Source: Nymphaea colorata
Taxonomy: Eukaryota; Streptophyta; Magnoliopsida; Nymphaeales; Nymphaeaceae
DNA length: 64,000 nt
Assembly (NCBI RefSeq): GCF_008831285.2
Contig: NC_045138.2
Location: 15,719,934 to 15,783,933, forward strand
Direction of reading: 5' to 3'
Below the pieces are notes generated by a model. That model saw nothing but the letters and a program-made list of their open reading frames with translations, was not told where the DNA came from and searched no databases. Both the position numbers and the translations under genes were made by a program. Positions 57,359 to 64,000 of the stretch are shown piece by piece (the stretch's first letter is position 1; every line of letters starts with the position of its first letter).

Positions 57359-57361
57359 TAA

Positions 57362-58457
57362 ATCTATAAATTTGATCTCTTAAAAATTTCAAATGAGATC
57401 TAGGGTGAAACAAATATAGTGTTAGGTTTTTACTCTCTCTCTCTGTGTACAGGAGGGCTGACTGGTGAGTAAATCTGCCCACTATAGACACGTATCAGTT
57501 TGGAGCTTGGCTTGCTTTCCACATAACATAATGGAGTGAAGCCAAATGGAAGCGACAATGGATTGGATACAGATCAGATATCTGATGGAACCACATCGAA
57601 TCACTTTGATATGGAAGTGGCTTTCGAATCTTAAAAGAAAAGCAAGATATGAAAAGCACCATCAGGTTGGATTCAGATTCAGATTTGGTTACACACAAGT
57701 ATTCGATCTCAAAATGGATGTCACCCGTCCGAATTGCAGCTATCCCAATAACCAGATCTGGTGGAGAGTACATTCGATCCAAATCCGTTCTCAAAAATTC
57801 TGAAAGCCTGAGCCACAAATCATGGACCTTCAACATTTTGGCGATCAGAGAAGGAATCAAGAGCTTTTTGGTACACGACAGTCCCCACCCATTGCATAAA
57901 GGAAATAAAAGAGAAAGCCAGAAAGAAAAAAGGAGGCTGTTCCAGAATCTGTCTCCTACCTTTATACTTTCTCTGGCACTCTCTTAACCCGTGAAGGCTT
58001 GTCCTGAAGAGACGCCACTCTTTTTCATTTGAACATTCTTTTTCATTTGAACATGACATTAAATCAGATAGACCTGACTTTTTTTCACCTTTATCATATA
58101 TATATATATATATATATAACTAAAGGGTTATTAATTATTATGGCTATTATTAGTTCATATTTTCTTCTTTGTTTTTTAAAATCCAACGGTCTTCAAAGGT
58201 GAATTATTTGTCATTTGTAAGTAATAAGTAGAAAAAATAAACAGCTTAACTTCAATGGAAGAGATCATCCTTACATCCAAAACACCAACTTTCTTAAATT
58301 GGCGAAAGAGTTGTTGAAAGAACTAGAAAGAGAAACGAGGAAGAAAAACAGTCGTCCAAGATCCACAGCCATTCATTGCTGGGCATCACCAGGATTATCG
58401 GAAGGATGGTTGGACAAAAAGTGGGTCGCCACAACAGGCACCATGCACCACGGAACG
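57362..58457. other. Intergenic region upstream of the carbonic anhydrase gene
   Basis: It contains degenerate GATTCAGATTCAGATTTGG-type words (57660-57690), a duplicated word TCTTTTTCATTTGAACAT (about 58018-58053) and an (AT)n microsatellite (58096-58119). Open frames here overlap in several phases and look random. Confidence 0.45.
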
Positions 58458-58464
58458 TATATAA
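58458..58464 (+). promoter_or_regulatory. TATA box of the alpha carbonic anhydrase gene
   Basis: TATATAA places the transcription start near 58490. This is downstream of the first in-frame ATG (58474) and helps to reject that codon as the start. Confidence 0.6.
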
Positions 58465-58545
58465 CCAAAAAACATGGCCTCTCCCCTTCCCAACCCAAGT
58501 TCTTCCATGCCAATCCCTCCCCGTGCCTTGATCTCGCCGGAAAAA

Positions 58546-60970
58546 ATGTCAGCCACCCTTCTCGTCGCCGGATTCCTCCTCCTCCTCGCCGCCGCCACTG
58601 CCAACGCTCACGGTAAATCACCTATCCTTTATGAAACTTTTAGCTCATGATGGCATATGAAGTCCACCTCCGGCCTCTGTTTAATGAAATTGTTTTCCTT
58701 TTGTTCTCAAAAACAGAAGCACTTTTAAAGGTCTTTGAATTATATGACCATCGAATTATGAGTTGAATTGATATATTAAAGAGATGCACAACCATGTCCT
58801 TCTTGATCTTCTTTCTTCTACTACTGCTACATTTTGTTGCAGATGCACACGTCATATTCGGGTACACTGGTTCGAATGGGCCGGACAAATGGGGCAGCCT
58901 GAGGCCGGAGTTCGCGAAATGTTCCACCGGAAAGTTTCAGTCGCCGATCAACATCAACAGGAGCGAGGCAGTCGGAAACTCAGACTTGACCTCCTTGGTC
59001 AGGGACTACAGTCAAACGGCCAACGCTTCCTTGGTCGACCTTGGCTTCAACGTTGCGGTCCGTTCCTTTATCCTTAGGCTAGCCCTTCCAGAGTAAAACT
59101 TTTCTTCGGAATCAGGACAGTTTTGATTAAATAAAATTTTTATAAAAAAAAATTTACAAAGCTCAAATTTATTTTTCAAAGTTATTGCACCAAAGACAGC
59201 ATATATGCTAATTATAGATACGTGTAGCCAAGTACTTGAATCGATATGTGGGTATAGTGACATGGATATATTGGTACAGTTGTATTTCAAAACTTATAAT
59301 ACTTTATCTTTTAAAATTTAATTTTTGCAATAGCTTTGATTTTTTTTCCTTCTTTTTTATTGTTCTTCTTAGAGTCCATATTTTTCTCTTATTTTTCGAC
59401 AATTTTGAAAAATGGCATACCTTACTTACACTGCCATACATGATACATGTACTGTACCTCGTTTCCATCCTTTGATTTTATATTAATAAAATACAACACC
59501 TGAGCTTTCTCGTTGCGTGTGCACACAACAATCATATGCCAAAAAAACCATTTTTGAAATAATAGAAAAAAAAAAGTGTTCATTTGTGTCTTTTCACTTT
59601 TTTTATTTTTATTTTTAAAATTCTTTTTCCGTGGTTTGATATAAATGAACAGAAATGACATTTTTGTGCACCATATATAACAAGTATATAACGAGGTTTG
59701 ATATAAATGCGTAGGTGAAATGGGAGGAAGATGCAGGAGTCTTGACCATTGATGACAAGAATTACACGCTCAAAAGCATGCACTGGCATACGCCCTCCGA
59801 GCATACTCTTGACGGTATGAGGTAAGCGGAAGCAGCTTATATGTTCGGACATCGAACATGTTTAGGATCCAAATGACTAAGATACCCCCTTTCAAAAAGG
59901 GAGATCCTCTTACAAGAAAGAAAAAAAAAAATTGGTTTTTCTTAGAGGACCAAAACATCTTTCACAGGGTCACGTCTCACAGGTCGAACATGCCATTGGG
60001 TGTTCAGATGACTAAGTTTGTAAAAAGGGGTCGAACATGTACCAGGGTGTTCGGGGCCGAACACCTAACACGCCCTCCATAAGAAGCCAAGAATTATGTG
60101 CAATGAATTTTTATGAATTATATTGATTTTTGCGTTTAAATATTGTAATCCACCATGAAAATTTGTGGGGCTGCAGGTTTCCGGTGGAGCTGCATCTTGT
60201 CCACGAGAGTGATGACGGAAGCATCTCGGTCGTGGCCATTCTTTACGCTTATGGGGATGCCGACCCCTTCCTCGAGCAGGTAATCTTATTCATATATATT
60301 AGGAACAAAAATGTAAGTGTTTCATGAATTTATTCTAAAACATTCACAAGATCTGAATATGCGCTTCGTTTAAATTCATTCAGGTCGAGGTCAAATTTAT
60401 AAACGATAATTAGAACATCGATTCAGTTTGAATCTTCAGTTCGTTTCTGAACAGAATATGGTTTTTTTGCACAGGAATTTAAGTATGTTCATTAAATATA
60501 TGCATTTGCGTGCATTCATCTCTTGTTATTATGAAACTGCAGTTTGTGGAGCCGTTCGGGAGAATGGCAAACGAGACGTGTTCGGAGGATGAGGATGTGG
60601 AGATACCGGTGGGGCAAGTGAAGACCCGGAGCATGAGCCGCGGTACCCGGAAGTATTACAGATACGTCGGCTCCCTCACTACCCCTCCCTGCACCGAGAA
60701 TGTCATCTGGAATGTCCTAGGAAAGGTGAGCCCTAATTCCATGCAGAAAAATTATGCACCGGTCACAAATTTGTCGTACTGAATTTTTTGTCAAGTGTTT
60801 GATAGTATTTTAATGGCGGATACCTACACTTGCAGGTGAGGCAGCTCTCTAAAGACCAGGCGAAGATGATCAAGTCGCCATTGGGGATGGCATATAAGAA
60901 CAATTCAAGGCCGCTGCAGCCACTCAATGGAAGGAAAGTGCAGCTCTACAATGAAGCGTTTGAATTCTGA
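58546..60970 (+). CDS. Secreted alpha-type carbonic anhydrase
   Basis: Six exons, 269 residues: 58546-58612, 58843-59057, 59715-59821, 60177-60279, 60543-60725, 60836-60970. It starts with a strong signal peptide ([20 protein letters not shown]). In-frame ATGs at 58474 and 58507 exist, but the TATA box at 58458 makes the first untranscribed and both would bury the signal peptide. The domain shows [21 protein letters not shown], the zinc ligands His117 and His119 (MHWHTPSEH) and His136 (ELHLVHES), Glu134, and the substrate Thr210 in [10 protein letters not shown]. Cys49 and Cys214 can form the disulfide of secreted plant enzymes. It catalyses CO2 hydration to bicarbonate; plant members act in the apoplast or reach plastids through the secretory route. 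All catalytic residues are present, so it should be active. Several sequons suggest glycosylation. Confidence 0.94.
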
Positions 60971-61510
60971 GCCGACCCAGCCGTCTTCCCGATTCCCGGG
61001 AAATAAGGCACCCCTAGATCCACTCTTATGGATCATCATGTACTAATCAAACACTGATCATCATGTTACATTTTATGCAGCAATGCTATGTGCAAGTCTT
61101 CTATTTTCTTGTTAATGTATACACATGCCCAAGAACTAGTTCGTGAAATATAGAGACTTAGTAAATATAAAATCGTTGGTAGTTCTCAAGATAACATTAT
61201 TTTTCCAAAGAATGCGACTTCTCTTTTAAATTTTAAATGTAACTTTAAATGTTTACCGTATGAGCCATCAATTAAGTTGATTGAGCACATATATATATAT
61301 ATAAAGATAAAATAAATTAAAGAGTGAAGATCCGAGGGAGGAAATGTTCATCAAACCAAAAATGCACTAAAGTTCAAGAACATCTTGTCTCCAAATGACG
61401 ACCGGGACAAGTTATTGAGAAAAACTGCAACAAAACTAGTGTAGCCAAATTTGCAGGAAAAGGCAAACTCTGGAAGCGATGTTCCCTCACACCAGCGGCC
61501 CCTCCTTTCC
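60971..61510. other. Gap between convergent carbonic anhydrase and cysteine protease genes
   Basis: 3' flanks of both genes, with a short TA-rich stretch near 61290-61302. No other feature is seen. Confidence 0.5.
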
Positions 61511-63066
61511 CTAAGCAAAAGGGTAGGAAGCATCGATGGCGATGCCGCAGATGCCTCCTTTCTGGTTTACGTCGCGCTTCATCCTGATGTATCCATCTTC
61601 TCCCCACTCTGTCCCCCACGAATTCTTAACTATCCAGAACTTGGTGCCGTCGTCGTCGTCGTCGATGCCGTAGCCCACGACCGCAACTCCGTGGTCGAGT
61701 TCGGTGCCGCACTCGCCGGCGAAGATGCCGGAGGAGTAGAAGCGGAAGTCCAGGGACGAGGCCTCGATGCCCACGGAGACAGGCTGCTTGGCGACGGCGC
61801 GGAGCAGCGCCTTCTCGTCGTTGGCCGGCACGCGCTCATGTCCGGCTATGATGGAGGAGTTGCCGTTGGCCCTGACCCCTTTGTTGCACTTCTCGTCCAC
61901 GCCGGCGTAAGGGTAGGCCTTCTCGGAGGCGAGGCCGTGGTGCTGGAGGGCGAAGTCGAAGGCGGTGGTCATCTCCCCGCCTCCGCAGCCGCGGTCGTTA
62001 ACGTCGCAGTCCACGAGCTGCTGCTCGGAGAGGTCGACCAGCGTCCCCTCCTTGATCATGATGATCCCCTCAATGGCGGCCACCGCCGAGAACGCCCAGC
62101 AGGAACCTGTGCACATACTAAAAAAATCTTCATACTTTTTGTTTGCCTTTATTTTAAAATGTTATTCTATTTCTTATAAAGTTTCTTTTACATTTATGAA
62201 AGATCATACAATACAAATGCAACTCTGAACAACCCTTTAACAATCCACTTATATGATTGCATTTAATTTGAAAACTTCGCAAGTATCAGTCTTAGAACGA
62301 GTACTGTTTAATATTTTGAGAGATCTCTCCCAATTTTTGTCAGTAACATGCATGTAGCAATACTGCATACATATGATTCTATACCATTTATTTTTCTTTC
62401 CTTGATAGCTTCAACAGGGTTAAATATCTACAACCAAGATAGCGAACTCGTTACGTTTTTATAAGCATCAAGGCAAGTTGCTGACCATATTGTTCATGTC
62501 CGCTAGATAGTATTTAATGAGCATATATATGCAAACTATAATGTAATATGCATGACAAAATACATATATACATGCATATACTGAAGGAGAGAGAGAGAGA
62601 GAGACTCACCACAGTCACCTTGATCCTGAATGGGGGTGACAGCTCCCTTCTTCCTCCAATCAATACTCACTGGCACATTCTCGTCACCGGCATCCATGGT
62701 GGACGACACAGCCGGCCGCCGGGATGCCTTAGAACCCTGCTTGGAGGACCTAAACCCACATCGCGTGCGGCTGAACTCCTCTTCAGTCTGGTCTGCGAAC
62801 TGGTTCGCAGTCAGCTTGTAGGACCGGTTCTGGCCATTAACAAAATCAACGTACTCCACATTCTTCTTGAAGACGGGGAAGCGCCGAGCTGCTTCCTTAG
62901 CATCCTCGTTGCGGCCATACTTGATCATCCACTGGTGGTACCTCTCGATCATGTCTTGATCATTATTCATTGCAGCATCTTCAATAGGCAAGCGAGAGGA
63001 AACCAGAGGAGCCCATAGAAGAACTGCTACAAAGAAGAGCACCATTGATTCAACTCTTGAATCCAT
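61511..63066 (-). CDS. Papain-like cysteine protease (C1A, SAG39-like)
   Basis: Two exons on the minus strand, 350 residues: 62610-63066 and 61511-62106. It has a signal peptide (about 1-24, MVLFFVAVLLWAPLVSS), an I29 inhibitor propeptide (about 41-100) with an ERFNIN-like helix (ERYHQWMIKYGRNEDAKEAA) and a mature domain starting near VPVSIDWRKKGAV (about 131). Gln149 and the nucleophile Cys155 (DQGDCGSCWAFS) span the splice junction. His291 (LDHGVAVVGYG) and Asn314 (WIVKNSWGTEWG) complete the active site. There is no granulin domain and no KDEL retention signal. The product should go to vacuole or apoplast; related genes are induced in senescence. A run of Asp (IDDDDDGTKFW) lengthens the loop after His291. 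The start is the only ATG before the signal peptide in good position. Confidence 0.94.
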
Positions 63067-63133
63067 TCCTACAACTATACAGCCAAGCTAGCTAGGACTC
63101 AGTTGTGCCCAGGAAGCCCCAAACTTTCAACCC

Positions 63134-63141
63134 TACTTATA
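63134..63141 (-). promoter_or_regulatory. TATA box of the cysteine protease gene
   Basis: TATAAGTA on the minus strand lies about 70 bases upstream of the ATG at 63066, a normal distance for a plant gene with a short leader. Confidence 0.55.
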
Positions 63142-63659
63142 GCCTTCTCTTGGTCTCGTTTATTCTTAAATGAATTCAAGATTTGATTAATGTAATTGAA
63201 GCTCAGAGCAATTCACTTTCTACACGTACGTTATTACTTGCCTTTTTGGACTATTAGCAATCAAGGCAATGGTTTGAATAATTCATCTTCCATTTGTTGG
63301 TCGTCTTTATCTGCAAGTAGGGTTTTCACTAGCCGAATGTAAAAAGTCATTAATGGAGGCCTTTGCAAATGCACTGTAACGGCTCTTCCATTGCGAGATT
63401 TACAAACCAGATAAAATGAGAAATGGAGCATTTTTTGGCACTGTCTACAGGCTCTATGCTTTAAAAGCTTGCGGACTAGCTGTTACATTCATGGTAAAGA
63501 GACAAGTGGAGTTTAAAATTGAAGTCATATAGGAGCACAGCTACTAATTGGCTGGCAGCCGAATCTCAAAATTTGAAAGGTTGATGTAATATAATTACTA
63601 TGGTTTTTCCTCAATGGGCATGGATCTATATTATTCAAATGTTAAGGTTGACATTTAAG

Positions 63660-63785
63660 GAGTCGTTTGGCAGGAAGAATACTCTGTGAGTGTTTCATGC
63701 ATCTATTCAAAGATTGAGGCAGATTCATGAAACACTAATTTATGAGACAACACTCAAAGAGTGCCCTTGCAACCGAAGAACCCCT
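63660..63785. mobile_element. MITE-like inverted repeat, possible relative of the elements near 16.3 and 24.4 kb
   Basis: The edge reads GGAGTCGTTTGGCAG. Inside, GTGTTTCATGCATCT (about 63690) pairs with CAGATTCATGAAACAC (about 63720), 14 of 15 positions. The same TTTCATGCATCT core occurs in the element near 24415. The right edge is not defined. Confidence 0.35.
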
Positions 63786-64000
63786 AAACTTGTGATGCTA
63801 AAGTCAGGTCCTAGGCTAGAGTGTCAAGGTTTAGGACTGGGTCATGTCATGTGCAAGCTCAGTCCTCTTGTATCGTGCATGTTTTGTTTGACTTGGTCCT
63901 AGACCATTATGTTATTTCAAACGGAATAGACCACCCAGATGAACTCAGTGGAACAACAGATGCCAGTAATTTCTTTGAAGGTAGACGGTGAATGACGTTT

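Larger units (their letters stand above)
63067..64000. other. Upstream region of the cysteine protease gene
   Basis: The promoter of the protease lies on the left. From about 63658 there is a MITE-like inverted repeat (listed separately). No gene is seen before the window ends. Confidence 0.5.

Noticed and set aside
57495-57987. Overlapping open frames on both strands at 57.5-58.0 kb
   Set aside because: They arise from repeated GATTCAGATT-type words and have no similarity to a protein family.
1-64000. CRISPR arrays, bacterial operons, phage or plasmid features
   Set aside because: Introns, TATA boxes, plant protein families and plant-type mobile elements show nuclear plant DNA; no spaced direct-repeat array is present.

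Overview
This is plant nuclear DNA: AT-rich intergenic sequence, GT-AG introns of 0.1-2.2 kb, and protein families restricted to or typical of land plants (SBT1-type subtilases, PADRE/DUF4228, plastid SOUL protein, secreted alpha carbonic anhydrase with TTPP motif, SAG39/papain-type protease, a TRIM element primed by initiator tRNA-Met). It is an angiosperm; I cannot fix the order from the sequence alone.

Region 1 (about 0.8-28 kb) is a tandem array of six intronless subtilisin-like serine protease genes (called here A to F). A (+) and B (-) face tail to tail. C, D, E and F (-) are later head-to-tail copies whose stop codons are 4.0-4.8 kb apart, and they carry their 5' and 3' flanks with them. 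C, D, F, A and B are open from signal peptide to stop and keep the Asp-His-Asn-Ser residues. E is split by one frameshift. C and D share a nearly identical 615-bp patch over the catalytic Ser, which looks like gene conversion, and E is a mosaic of D-like and F-like sequence. A short palindrome (GGGGCCATTTGGCCCC and variants) lies 446-670 bp upstream of all four recent copies.

Region 2 (28.9-45.4 kb) holds three single-copy genes with introns: a 12-exon plastid-type protein with two GST-N/glutaredoxin-like domains (+), cytosolic ribosomal protein eS10 (+), and a secreted PI-PLC X-domain protein (-). Intron 5 of the first gene carries a fossil TRIM element that was partly tandem-duplicated together with its flank. 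That gene also has a 19-nt microexon and two GC-AG introns.

Region 3 (45.4-58.5 kb) is gene-poor: a small N-myristoylation-type PADRE/DUF4228 gene (+), an 8-exon plastid SOUL heme-binding-type gene (-), a solo Ty1/copia-like LTR with a perfect 5-bp target duplication, and a Tourist-like MITE.

Region 4 (58.5-64 kb) has a 6-exon alpha carbonic anhydrase (+) and, convergent with it, a 2-exon papain-like cysteine protease (-). The genes do not form an operon or one pathway. The common thread is secreted enzymes, and the array of subtilases is the part of the window that is evolving fastest. All exon joins were made by reading frames and splice signals by eye; every multi-exon model sums to a multiple of three.
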